Shown here one piece after another: positions 1-6,828 of a stretch of 11,356 nt of DNA. Within the stretch, counting starts at the first letter, position 1; the number at the start of each line of letters is the position of its first letter. The position numbers were made by a program, and so were the translations under genes. The notes under the pieces were generated by a model. The model made no database searches, was not told where the DNA came from, and was given only the letters and a program-made list of their open reading frames with translations. The DNA is from Bacillota bacterium (GTDB lineage Bacteria; Bacillota; Clostridia; Acetivibrionales; DSM-1351): positions 1 to 11,356 of the forward strand of contig JAEWZA010000386.1 of the NCBI GenBank assembly GCA_023395575.1. Reading direction: 5' to 3'.

Positions 1-25
1 GGAAAATGTCGAGAGGAGCATAACA

Positions 26-1633
26 ATGTCAGTAAAGTATATCTTCGTAACTGGTGGTGTGGTTTCCGGATTAGGAAAAGGAATTACAGCAGCATCATTA
101 GGAAGGCTTTTAAAAGCAAGAGGAGTACACGCAACTATTCAAAAATTTGATCCCTATATAAATGTTGACCCAGGTACTATGAGTCCTTACCAGCATGGAG
201 AGGTTTATGTAACAGAAGACGGAGCAGAAACAGACTTGGATTTAGGACATTACGAAAGGTTTATTGATGAAAACCTTAGTAAGAATAGTAATATTACAAC
301 AGGTAAAGTCTATTGGTCCATTATAAATAAAGAGAGAAAAGGTGATTTTCTTGGAGGTACTGTTCAAGTAATTCCACATATCACTAATGAAATTAAAGAC
401 AGAGTATATAGAGTAGGAAAGTCAGAAAGAACTGATGTTGTTATAACAGAAATAGGAGGAACTGTTGGTGATATAGAAAGCTTACCGTTTCTTGAAGCTA
501 TAAGGCAAGTATCTACAGATGTTGGAAGAGAAAATGTTATGTATATACATGTAACGCTCGTTCCATATCTTGGAAAGTCTGAAGAGCTAAAAACAAAGCC
601 TACACAGCACAGTGTTAAGGAGCTTAGAAGTATAGGAATACAACCTGATGTTATAGTTTGTAGAACAGAAAAATTCATATCTCAGGATATGAAGGACAAG
701 ATTAGTCTATTCTGCAATGTACCTGAGGGCGCGGTTGTTCAAAATCTTGATGCAGAAGTGCTTTATGAAGTTCCATTGATGCTTGAAAAAGAGGGTCTAG
801 CAAAAATAGTTTGTAAAAGATTAGGTCTAGAGTGTAAAGAACCTGATTTAGCTGAATGGGAAGAAATGGTAAGGAGACAAAAAAATCCAAAGAGTTCTGT
901 AACCATCGCTTTAGTAGGTAAATATGTTGAGTTACATGATGCATATTTGAGCGTTGCAGAATCCTTACGCCATGGTGGAATAGGAAATGATGTTGAGGTT
1001 GATATCAAATGGGTAAATTCTGAGGAAGCCGAGAGTGCTGATATTGGGGAATATTTGAAGGATGTTGATGGAATAATTGTGCCAGGTGGCTTTGGGGATA
1101 GAGGAATTGAAGGTAAGATTTCTGCAATTACTTATGCCAGAGAGAATAAAATTCCATTCTTCGGAATTTGTCTTGGTATGCAAATGGCCGTTGTTGAGTT
1201 TGCAAGAAATGTTGCAGGACTCCATGATGCAAACAGTTCTGAGTTTGGGGAAACTCCATATCCAGTAATTGATTTGATGCCTGATCAGCGTGACATTGAT
1301 GAGTTAGGCGGTACAATGAGATTAGGTGTTTATCCCTGCAAGCTTAATGAAGACACAAAGATTTATCAAATTTATAATGATGAACTAATATATGAAAGAC
1401 ATAGACACAGGTATGAGTTTAACAATGAGTATAGGGAGGCTCTTTCTAAGAGTGGTATGCTTTTATCAGGTCTTTCTCCAAGTGGAAAGCTTGTTGAAAC
1501 TATTGAGTTGAAAGATCATCCTTGGTTTATTGGCGTTCAGTTCCATCCAGAATTCAAATCAAGGCCAAATAAGCCACATCCTTTGTTTAGGGATTTTATC
1601 AGAGCTGCATATGATAAAAAACAGAATGCATAG
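26..1633 (+). CDS. pyrG: CTP synthase (glutamine-hydrolysing)
   Basis: Cytosolic enzyme that converts UTP to CTP using ATP and glutamine-derived ammonia, the last step of de novo pyrimidine nucleotide synthesis. The 535-residue length is normal for the family. The N-terminal synthetase (amidoligase) domain covers about residues 1-267 and opens with the P-loop-like GGVVSGLGKG (10-19). The C-terminal class I glutamine amidotransferase domain covers about 290-530, with the nucleophile elbow FGICLG (Cys382) and the catalytic pair His507/Glu509 in GVQFHPEF. The start is the ATG at 26, preceded by GAGAGGAG at 11-18 with a 7-nt gap. The gene stands alone and is followed by a terminator at 1725-1770. 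CTP-responsive attenuation is known for pyrG in some Firmicutes, but only 25 nt upstream are visible, so it cannot be judged here. No oddities; identification is secure. Confidence 0.98.
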   Translation: MSVKYIFVTGGVVSGLGKGITAASLGRLLKARGVHATIQKFDPYINVDPGTMSPYQHGEVYVTEDGAETDLDLGHYERFIDENLSKNSNITTGKVYWSIINKERKGDFLGGTVQVIPHITNEIKDRVYRVGKSERTDVVITEIGGTVGDIESLPFLEAIRQVSTDVGRENVMYIHVTLVPYLGKSEELKTKPTQHSVKELRSIGIQPDVIVCRTEKFISQDMKDKISLFCNVPEGAVVQNLDAEVLYEVPLMLEKEGLAKIVCKRLGLECKEPDLAEWEEMVRRQKNPKSSVTIALVGKYVELHDAYLSVAESLRHGGIGNDVEVDIKWVNSEEAESADIGEYLKDVDGIIVPGGFGDRGIEGKISAITYARENKIPFFGICLGMQMAVVEFARNVAGLHDANSSEFGETPYPVIDLMPDQRDIDELGGTMRLGVYPCKLNEDTKIYQIYNDELIYERHRHRYEFNNEYREALSKSGMLLSGLSPSGKLVETIELKDHPWFIGVQFHPEFKSRPNKPHPLFRDFIRAAYDKKQNA

Positions 1634-1724
1634 ATTTGTATTCCTTAATTAATAACAGTTAATATGCAGGCATAAGTTACTAGCCTATATATGGATAATT
1701 AGAATTCAGAGTTTAATAGTTATT

Positions 1725-1770
1725 ATAAAATTAAGACGAGTGGACCATTGGTTGCTTGTCTTATTTTTAT
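1725..1770 (+). terminator. Rho-independent terminator of pyrG
   Basis: The arms 1725-1740 and 1755-1770 form a stem of 16 positions with one T-T mismatch and one G-U wobble (AAGACGAG against CTTGTCTT is the core). The loop is 14 nt (1741-1754) and itself contains ACCA/TGGT complementarity. The right arm ends in a U-rich run, ATTTTTAT. It lies about 90 nt after the pyrG stop. The wobble is G-U when read on the + strand, which suits termination of pyrG. Confidence 0.8.
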
Positions 1771-2013
1771 ATCAACCTTAATTATTCAATTTAAATAATG
1801 TAAATTTTCAGAATTAATTCATATCTTGTATAATTGCTAGAACTTTTGACAATAATTATTCATGAAACCTTTTTTGTTAATATTTTTATCTGTCTGAACA
1901 ATATTGAGGGCTTAGCCTAACGAGCAATGTGGCTATTTAAAATAGAACTCTACATTTAATTACAGATAATAATAAATAAGTATAGAACAGTGGGGAAATT
2001 GGAGGGGAATTTC
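1771..2013 (+). other. AT-rich upstream region of spoIIR
   Basis: Non-coding stretch between the pyrG terminator and spoIIR. A TATAAT hexamer at 1829-1834 has a weak -35 match (TTTTCA, 1805-1810, 18-nt spacer) and could be a sigma-A-type promoter. A perfect TTGACA at 1846-1851 has no -10 at a usable distance. TAGCC (1913-1917) can pair with GGCTA (1931-1935), and CTATTT/AAATAG (1933-1945) forms a small palindrome. SpoIIR is normally made under the forespore factor sigma-F, but I found no convincing sigma-F promoter with correct spacing here. No gene is visible. Confidence 0.4.
2001..2007 (+). promoter_or_regulatory. Ribosome binding site deciding the spoIIR start
   Basis: GGAGGGG lies 6 nt before the ATG at 2014. 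The in-frame GTG at 1990, which would add eight residues, has no purine-rich ribosome binding sequence before it, and the Shine-Dalgarno would then fall inside the coding sequence. The ATG is therefore the better start. Confidence 0.85.
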
Positions 2014-2730
2014 ATGAGTAAGGTGGTATTATTTTTAAAATCAAATCCATTAAGTAAGAAAATAGAAAATATAGTAAAATTGGCTGTCATAGTATTAATT
2101 TTGTCGGTACTTGCGGCATGGATTGTATCTAGCATTTATGCAGAAGATGTGAATGCGGGACTTTCGCAGAATCTTATAAGACTTCATGTAATAGCCAATA
2201 GTGATTCAGATGCAGACCAAGCTTTAAAGCTACAAGTCCGTGATGCTATAATTGAATATATGAAGGGAAAATTGGCTAATTCAAAGGACATTAATGAAAC
2301 TAAAAATATTATTAACAATAATTTAAGAAATATAGAAAAAATATCACAGGAAGTAATTTCAAAGAATAATTTCTCCTATAGTGTAAATGCTGCAATGGGA
2401 AATTATGATTTTCCTACTAAGGTATATGGAGATATATCCTTACCAGCTGGCAGGTATGAAGCCCTTAGGGTTGTTATAGGTGAAGGGGCTGGAGCCAATT
2501 GGTGGTGTGTACTTTTTCCGCCCTTATGCTTTATCGATGCAACTCATGGTACAATACCTGACTCAGTAAAGAATGACTTAAAAAGTTCTCTTTCTCCTGA
2601 GGAGTTTAGGCTTATCACAACTGCAGAGAATGATGATGACATACCTATAAAAATTAGATTTAAGGTTGTTGAATTACTGCAGGGTTCAAAAATAAAAGTT
2701 ACAGGTGCTATTAATAGAATGTTCAGATAA
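2014..2730 (+). CDS. spoIIR: Stage II sporulation protein R
   Basis: Forespore-made signalling protein. In the Bacillus/Clostridium sporulation scheme it is exported to the space between forespore and mother cell and triggers the membrane protease SpoIIGA to activate pro-sigma-E. From the ATG at 2014 the protein has 238 residues: a basic N-terminus, a hydrophobic segment at about 21-43 that serves as signal or anchor, then the family hallmark IRLHVIANSDS followed by DQALKLQVRD (about 55-78). A second conserved block contains W163-W164-C165 and the following FPPLC (Cys172). It is a single-gene unit with its own terminator at 2748-2790. An alternative GTG start at 1990 is in frame but lacks an RBS. 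The gene marks the organism as an endospore former. Family assignment is secure; timing and partner are inferred from known homologues. Confidence 0.95.
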   Translation: MSKVVLFLKSNPLSKKIENIVKLAVIVLILSVLAAWIVSSIYAEDVNAGLSQNLIRLHVIANSDSDADQALKLQVRDAIIEYMKGKLANSKDINETKNIINNNLRNIEKISQEVISKNNFSYSVNAAMGNYDFPTKVYGDISLPAGRYEALRVVIGEGAGANWWCVLFPPLCFIDATHGTIPDSVKNDLKSSLSPEEFRLITTAENDDDIPIKIRFKVVELLQGSKIKVTGAINRMFR

Positions 2731-2747
2731 AATATATATATTTGAGT

Positions 2748-2790
2748 AAAGGGCTATGTAGTTAACCAACTATACAGCCCTTTGTTATAT
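2748..2790 (+). terminator. Terminator of spoIIR
   Basis: AAAGGGCT (2748-2755) and AGCCCTTT (2776-2783) close a 16-position stem with one A-C mismatch, one G-U wobble and an AACC tetraloop at 2764-2767. It starts 17 nt after the spoIIR stop and runs into GTTATATTT. The U-tract is imperfect, but the strong stem and its placement make it a likely intrinsic terminator. Confidence 0.8.
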
Positions 2791-2822
2791 TTGTAGAACT
2801 ATATGAATAATGTTGGTATAAT
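2791..2822 (+). promoter_or_regulatory. Probable sigma-A promoter (extended -10) for the mgtC-like gene
   Basis: A perfect TATAAT at 2817-2822 is preceded by TGG, giving the extended -10 pattern TGnTATAAT. Around the -35 position there is only a weak element (TAGAAC at 2794-2799, 17-nt spacer), which extended -10 promoters tolerate. It sits right after the spoIIR terminator and would start transcription near 2829, leaving a leader of about 340 nt before the ATG at 3168. Confidence 0.6.
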
Positions 2823-2828
2823 AATATA

Positions 2829-3167
2829 TCGAGGCAAGCAAATGTCCCCCTCTTTTATAAATGGAGGGTACCACTTTGGTTTTATAGCGGTGAGAATATC
2901 TCCCGCCCCGATGAAACGCCTCTGAATGTAATAGCTCGAAAATAAAGCATGTGCGAACAAGGTGCATTTTCGAGCCACAAAAACCACAAGTGGTTTTTGA
3001 CGGTGTATAAATTTTTGTACAATCGAAAAATTTTATTTTGAAACCAGGCGTTAAAACGTGGCAAGAGAAAATAAACTCAGAATAGCAAAGGCTTAGAATA
3101 AATTGGGGTTCACTATAAATGAGTCTAACCTTAAATTATACCTAATAATGGGCGTGGAGGTTCTAAA
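2829..3167 (+). promoter_or_regulatory. Long structured 5' leader of the mgtC-like gene (candidate cis-regulatory RNA)
   Basis: This gene-free stretch folds into a series of helices. GAGGC (2831-2835) pairs with GCCTC (2918-2922) and encloses CCCTC/GAGGG (2848-2852/2864-2868) and GCGG-GAGA with TCTC-CCGC (2887-2906, one bulged T). After it come a 10-bp stem GCTCGAAAAT/ATTTTCGAGC (2934-2943/2966-2975), a 10-bp stem CAAAAACCAC/GTGGTTTTTG (2978-2987/2990-2999), AAATTTTT/AAAAATTT (3009-3016/3026-3033) and a small CGTT/AACG hairpin (3049-3058). Near the start codon AACCT (3127-3131) can pair with AGGTT (3158-3162), which overlaps the GGAGG at 3156-3160, or with GGGGTT (3105-3110). GC is 47 of 100 in 2831-2930. 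It matches no riboswitch class I know; M-box and yybP-ykoY hallmarks are absent. Confidence 0.5.
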
Positions 3168-3860
3168 ATGTGGCTAGTCAATACATTTAGCAGTCAAGCT
3201 GAATTTTATATATCAATTATTATAAGGCTTCTTGAAGCTTGCCTCCTTGGAGGAATTATCGGATTTGAGAGAGAACACCTACATAGGCCGGCAGGCTTTC
3301 GAACGCATATACTTGTATGTGTAGGTTCTGCATTAGTAATGATTACATCTGAATTTATTTTTCATAAATTTTCACCTAACGTAAACGCGGATCCTGCAAG
3401 GTTAGGCGCTCAGGTTATCAGTGGGATAGGTTTTCTAGGTGCAGGCACCATAATTAAAGAAGGTATAAATGTAAAAGGACTAACAACAGCAGCTAGTCTT
3501 TGGGCTGTTTCGTGTGTGGGAATAGCAGTAGGTATTGGCTTTTACGCGGGTGCCTTTATAGCAACTATTATCATTTTTCTAACTTTGGTAGTAATTAGAA
3601 AGGTTCAAATGAGAAGGACTTCTCAAAAAAACATCAGATTGTGTATTCATACTTTAATAAAAAGAGGAGAAGTGCGAGAGCTTTCTAATCTTATTGAAGA
3701 ACTAGGAGTAACAGTAACAGACACTGAATTCATAAACAGTGAGAGAGACGGAGAAATGATTTTGAGATACAAAATTCAAATACCCAATGAAATTCTTACG
3801 GTAGAGGTGATTGAGGCAGTACTGTGTCATAATACAGTAAGGCGTGTATATGAGGAATAG
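3168..3860 (+). CDS. MgtC/SapB family membrane protein
   Basis: Integral membrane protein of the MgtC/SapB family, linked in other bacteria to growth in low Mg2+, acid tolerance and intracellular survival; the biochemical role is not settled for this subgroup. The 230 residues are in the family range. Family motifs are visible: LGGIIGFERE (27-36), RTHILVCVGS (45-54), then DPARLGAQVISGIGFLGAGT (75-94) and GLTTAASLW (104-112). About four hydrophobic helices fill residues 15-145. The soluble C-terminal part (about 150-230) resembles the ACT-like domain found in longer MgtC proteins. The start is supported by GGAGG at 3156-3160, 7 nt before the ATG. It is preceded by an extended -10 promoter and a long structured leader, and followed 192 nt later by a P-type cation ATPase, which suggests a role in divalent cation homeostasis. 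Substrate or partner is unknown. Confidence 0.9.
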   Translation: MWLVNTFSSQAEFYISIIIRLLEACLLGGIIGFEREHLHRPAGFRTHILVCVGSALVMITSEFIFHKFSPNVNADPARLGAQVISGIGFLGAGTIIKEGINVKGLTTAASLWAVSCVGIAVGIGFYAGAFIATIIIFLTLVVIRKVQMRRTSQKNIRLCIHTLIKRGEVRELSNLIEELGVTVTDTEFINSERDGEMILRYKIQIPNEILTVEVIEAVLCHNTVRRVYEE

Positions 3861-3889
3861 AATAAAAAAATCCATTGAAGAAATGTCTA

Positions 3890-3911
3890 CAGCTTTCATA
3901 GGAGAAAGCTG
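3890..3911 (+). other. Small perfect hairpin after the mgtC-like gene
   Basis: CAGCTTTC (3890-3897) and GAAAGCTG (3904-3911) form an 8-bp stem with a 6-nt loop, 29 nt after the stop codon. The downstream sequence is A-rich rather than U-rich, so it is a poor intrinsic terminator. It may be a processing or stability element in a transcript shared with the ATPase gene. Confidence 0.5.
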
Positions 3912-4005
3912 AATAGAATAAAAACTGAGAGTAAAAATCCTACAATAATCTTGTACTATTTCGGTGTTTTGATGAATAGAAATATTTTTAGAATACACGA
4001 AAGGT

Positions 4006-4040
4006 AAAAATCTTTTTTAGGCTCCTAATATAAGATTTTT
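4006..4040 (+). promoter_or_regulatory. Hairpin directly upstream of the ATPase ribosome binding site
   Basis: AAAAATCTT (4006-4014) pairs perfectly with AAGATTTTT (4032-4040). Inside, TTAGG and CCTAA (about 4017-4028) continue the stem around a CT turn. The right arm ends just 2 nt before the ATPase RBS AGGTGA (4043-4048); the ATG is at 4053. The T-run in the right arm makes it terminator-like, and its place next to the RBS suggests attenuation, control of ribosome access or transcript protection. A weak -10-like TAGAAT lies at 3989-3994 without a good -35, so a separate promoter for the ATPase is uncertain. Confidence 0.5.
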
Positions 4041-4052
4041 ATAGGTGACAAG

Positions 4053-6779
4053 ATGAGCGTAGCCGAATCTAGATTAAACATTGCAAATTCTAAAAACATA
4101 CTTACTGTAGGTCTTACTGACAACGAGGCAAAGAAAAAGCTTCAAAAGCATGGCTTTAATATTATATCCGAAAGAAAAAAAATATCTCCACTGAAAATTC
4201 TGTTTCAACAGTTTACAGATGTTATGATTATAATTCTTATATTAGCAACTATTATATCTGGATTTATGGGTGATACGACAGAGGCAATCACAATAATCGC
4301 AATAGTAATAGTAAACGCTGTATTGGGATTTGTTCAGGAATTTAAAACTGAGAGAACAATGGAGGCATTAAAATCTCTGGCAGCACCATATGCAAAGGTT
4401 ATCAGAAATGAACAGCAGGTTAGTATTCCGGCAGAGGAAATCGTTCCGGGAGATGTTCTTGTAATTGAAACTGGAGACAGGATTGCTGCAGATAGCGCAA
4501 TTCTTGAATGTAATAGTTTAAGCGTTGATGAATCACTTCTTACGGGGGAATCTGTTCCCGTAGAAAAGCATGCATTAAAAATTAAAGATTCTCAAATTAA
4601 TTCCTATGACAAGAAATCCTCTGTATACATGGGTACAGTTGCAACAGGTGGAAGAGCCAAGGCGGTAGTTTATGCAACAGGGATGAAGACTGAAATGGGA
4701 AATATCGCTGATATGATTCAAAACATAGAAGATGATGAAACACCACTTCAAAGAAGGCTATCCCATCTGGGAAAATATATTGCAATTGGATGCTTGGCAA
4801 TTTGTACTATTGTGTCTATAACAGGAATTTTAAGGGGTGAACAGCTTTTAACCATGCTTTTGGCAGGAATTAGTTTAGCTGTGGCAGCCATTCCGGAAGG
4901 ATTACCTGCAATTGTTACCATTTCCCTTGCGCTAGGTGTACAGAGAATGTTAAAAAGAAATGCGTTGATTCGCAAGCTTCCCGCAGTTGAAACATTAGGC
5001 TGTGCAAGCATAATATGCTCTGACAAGACAGGAACCTTAACAGAAAATAAGATGACAGTTAGGAAGATATATGCAGCCGATTACCAACTAGATGTAACTG
5101 GAAGTGGATATAGCACTGAGGGCAGCTTTGAGGTTGATAATAAGCAAACCGACCCACTTAGAATAGAGGGTATAAAGCTGGCTCTGGAAATAGGAGCTAT
5201 GTGTAATAATTCAATATGTTCTACTAATCAAAGTAGTAATATGGCAATTGGCAAATTGAAAGGCCTGTTTTCGAAACAAGCCAATGTAACAATAACAGGA
5301 GATCCAACCGAAGCTGCGTTGACAATTGCAGCCATGAAAGCAGGAATAACAAGGAGCCATCTGAGTAACAGTTATCATAGAATAGATGAGATACCCTTTG
5401 ATGCTGATAGAAAGTGTATGTCTGTAGTTTGTAAAAACTCTATTGGTGAAATTTTTGTATTCACAAAGGGTGCGCCTGATATGATTATTGATAAATGTAA
5501 TAGAGTTATGTCATCAAGAGGAATTACTAAGTTAGATGATGTGGCTAAAAGAAATATTACCAAAATAAATGACAAAATGGCAAGTAATGCACTTAGAGTA
5601 ATGGGTTTGGCATATAAAAAGCTAGAGGGGGGAACATACAGAGCAGAAGCCAAAAATCTAGAAAAGGACCTTGTTTTCGTTGGATTAATGGGTATGATTG
5701 ATCCTCCGAGAAGAGAAGCTATAGTAGCAGTACAAAAATGCAAATTGGCTGGTATAAAGCCAATAATGATTACTGGAGACCACAAGCTTACAGCCGCTGC
5801 CATTGCAAAGGAATTAAATATTTACTGTGATGGAGATGAAGTCTTGACAGGAGCAGAGCTGGATAAGATGAATGAAGAACAGTTGTCAAAAGTAGCAAAA
5901 AAGGTCTCGGTTTATGCAAGAGTATCGCCGAAGCACAAGCTTATGATTGTCAGAGTGCTTAAGTCGCTAGGGAATATTGTAGCAATGACTGGTGACGGAG
6001 TAAATGATGCACCAGCAGTAAAAGAGGCCGATATAGGTGTGTCAATGGGGGTAACTGGCACTGATGTTACAAAGGAAGCCTCGTCAATGGTATTGTTAGA
6101 TGATAATTTTGCAACTCTAGTAGCAGCTGTTGAAGAAGGCCGTGTAATATATAATAACATACGTAAGTTTATCAGGTATATGCTGGCTTGTAATCTTGGA
6201 GAAGTGCTGACAATGTTTTTAGGCATATTGTTGATGCTTCCAATACCTCTTTTGCCCATCCAAATCCTTTGGGTTAATCTTGCTACAGATGGATTGCCTG
6301 CAATTGCTCTGGGATTAGATCCTCCAGAAAAAGATATTATGATGAGAAGACCTAGAGGGGCAAACGATAATATATTTTCACATGGCTTACTTAAGCTGAT
6401 AGTTACAAGAGGAGTATTTATTGGACTGAGCACATTAGGTGTGTTTGTGAGTATCTTGTTCATTTTAGATAATGTAGAATTAGCACGAACTAGTGCTTTT
6501 ATGACCTTGGTCATAACTCAACTGATACATGTATTTGAGTGTAAGTCGGAAACAAGAACTATATTTGAAATATCTTTATTTAACAACATACCATTAGTAT
6601 TAGCAGTTTTGTGTTCAATAATCATGGTATTGGCGGTTGTTTATGTTCCAGTATTACAAGGAATTTTTGATACTGTGGCATTAGGTATAAGTGAGTGGTT
6701 TATAATTATAGGGTTTTCGCTGCTAGTTCCTATTCTATCTAGTATGATTAGAAGTAACAGGCGGGGTTTTGAACAATAG
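4053..6779 (+). CDS. Calcium-type cation-transporting P-type ATPase (SERCA-like)
   Basis: Membrane pump that moves a divalent cation, most likely Ca2+, across the cytoplasmic membrane using ATP. It has 908 residues, the usual size for bacterial P-IIA pumps. In order: N-terminal cation-ATPase domain (about 10-80); actuator domain with TGES (164-167); TM4 motif PEGLP (281-285); phosphorylation motif DKTGTLT with Asp324; nucleotide-binding domain with KGAPD (472-476); hinge TGDGVND (646-652); and the C-terminal membrane domain. The Ca2+ ligands of animal SERCA have counterparts: Glu282 in TM4, Asn714 and Glu717 in TM5 (NLGE), Asn742, Thr745 and Asp746 in TM6 (NLATD). Mg2+ pumps of the MgtA/MgtB type have PEMLP at the TM4 site instead, so a Mg2+ pump is less likely. 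RBS AGGTGA lies close to the start. It follows the MgtC-family gene and may share its transcript. No clear terminator lies directly after the stop. Family is secure; ion choice is inferred. Confidence 0.93.
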   Translation: MSVAESRLNIANSKNILTVGLTDNEAKKKLQKHGFNIISERKKISPLKILFQQFTDVMIIILILATIISGFMGDTTEAITIIAIVIVNAVLGFVQEFKTERTMEALKSLAAPYAKVIRNEQQVSIPAEEIVPGDVLVIETGDRIAADSAILECNSLSVDESLLTGESVPVEKHALKIKDSQINSYDKKSSVYMGTVATGGRAKAVVYATGMKTEMGNIADMIQNIEDDETPLQRRLSHLGKYIAIGCLAICTIVSITGILRGEQLLTMLLAGISLAVAAIPEGLPAIVTISLALGVQRMLKRNALIRKLPAVETLGCASIICSDKTGTLTENKMTVRKIYAADYQLDVTGSGYSTEGSFEVDNKQTDPLRIEGIKLALEIGAMCNNSICSTNQSSNMAIGKLKGLFSKQANVTITGDPTEAALTIAAMKAGITRSHLSNSYHRIDEIPFDADRKCMSVVCKNSIGEIFVFTKGAPDMIIDKCNRVMSSRGITKLDDVAKRNITKINDKMASNALRVMGLAYKKLEGGTYRAEAKNLEKDLVFVGLMGMIDPPRREAIVAVQKCKLAGIKPIMITGDHKLTAAAIAKELNIYCDGDEVLTGAELDKMNEEQLSKVAKKVSVYARVSPKHKLMIVRVLKSLGNIVAMTGDGVNDAPAVKEADIGVSMGVTGTDVTKEASSMVLLDDNFATLVAAVEEGRVIYNNIRKFIRYMLACNLGEVLTMFLGILLMLPIPLLPIQILWVNLATDGLPAIALGLDPPEKDIMMRRPRGANDNIFSHGLLKLIVTRGVFIGLSTLGVFVSILFILDNVELARTSAFMTLVITQLIHVFECKSETRTIFEISLFNNIPLVLAVLCSIIMVLAVVYVPVLQGIFDTVALGISEWFIIIGFSLLVPILSSMIRSNRRGFEQ

Positions 6780-6828
6780 AGGGTACCGGTGGAAATCACG
6801 AAATAATATAATCAAAAGTAAACTACTT

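Noticed and set aside
364..1316. Several antisense open frames inside pyrG
   Set aside because: They are shadows of a well-conserved coding frame, with no ribosome binding sites or recognisable domains.
1980..2009. Sigma-F promoter of spoIIR: GTATA at 1980-1984 with GGAGGGGAAT or GGGGAAATT as -10
   Set aside because: The first option coincides with the RBS and would give a transcript starting almost at the ATG; the second has a spacer of only 7 nt. Neither is credible.
2863..2880. T-box-like sequence (AGGGTACCAC on +, GTGGTACC on -)
   Set aside because: The resemblance to the T-box core is partial, no stem I or specifier features are seen, and no tRNA-related or amino-acid gene lies downstream on either strand.
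2785..3064. Three overlapping minus-strand open frames of 60-62 codons in the mgtC leader
   Set aside because: They overlap one another in different frames, lack convincing ribosome binding sites, and cover a palindrome-rich, GC-raised stretch that explains the scarcity of stop codons. They look like by-products of structured RNA or repeat sequence.
2829..4052. Known divalent-ion riboswitches (M-box or yybP-ykoY) before the MgtC-like and ATPase genes
   Set aside because: Gene context made them plausible, but I could not find their conserved core sequences in either leader. A covariance search would settle it.
5375..6514. Long antisense open frames (142 and 200 codons) inside the ATPase gene
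   Set aside because: They mirror the coding strand of a clear P-type ATPase and show no protein family features.
4053..6779. Identification of the pump as an MgtA/MgtB magnesium ATPase
   Set aside because: Proximity to an mgtC-like gene suggested it, but the TM4 PEGLP and the TM5/TM6 ligand residues fit the Ca2+ group.
6780..6792. GAGGGTACC shared with 2864-2872 as a dispersed repeat
   Set aside because: The match is only 9 bases and the flanks differ, so chance is sufficient.
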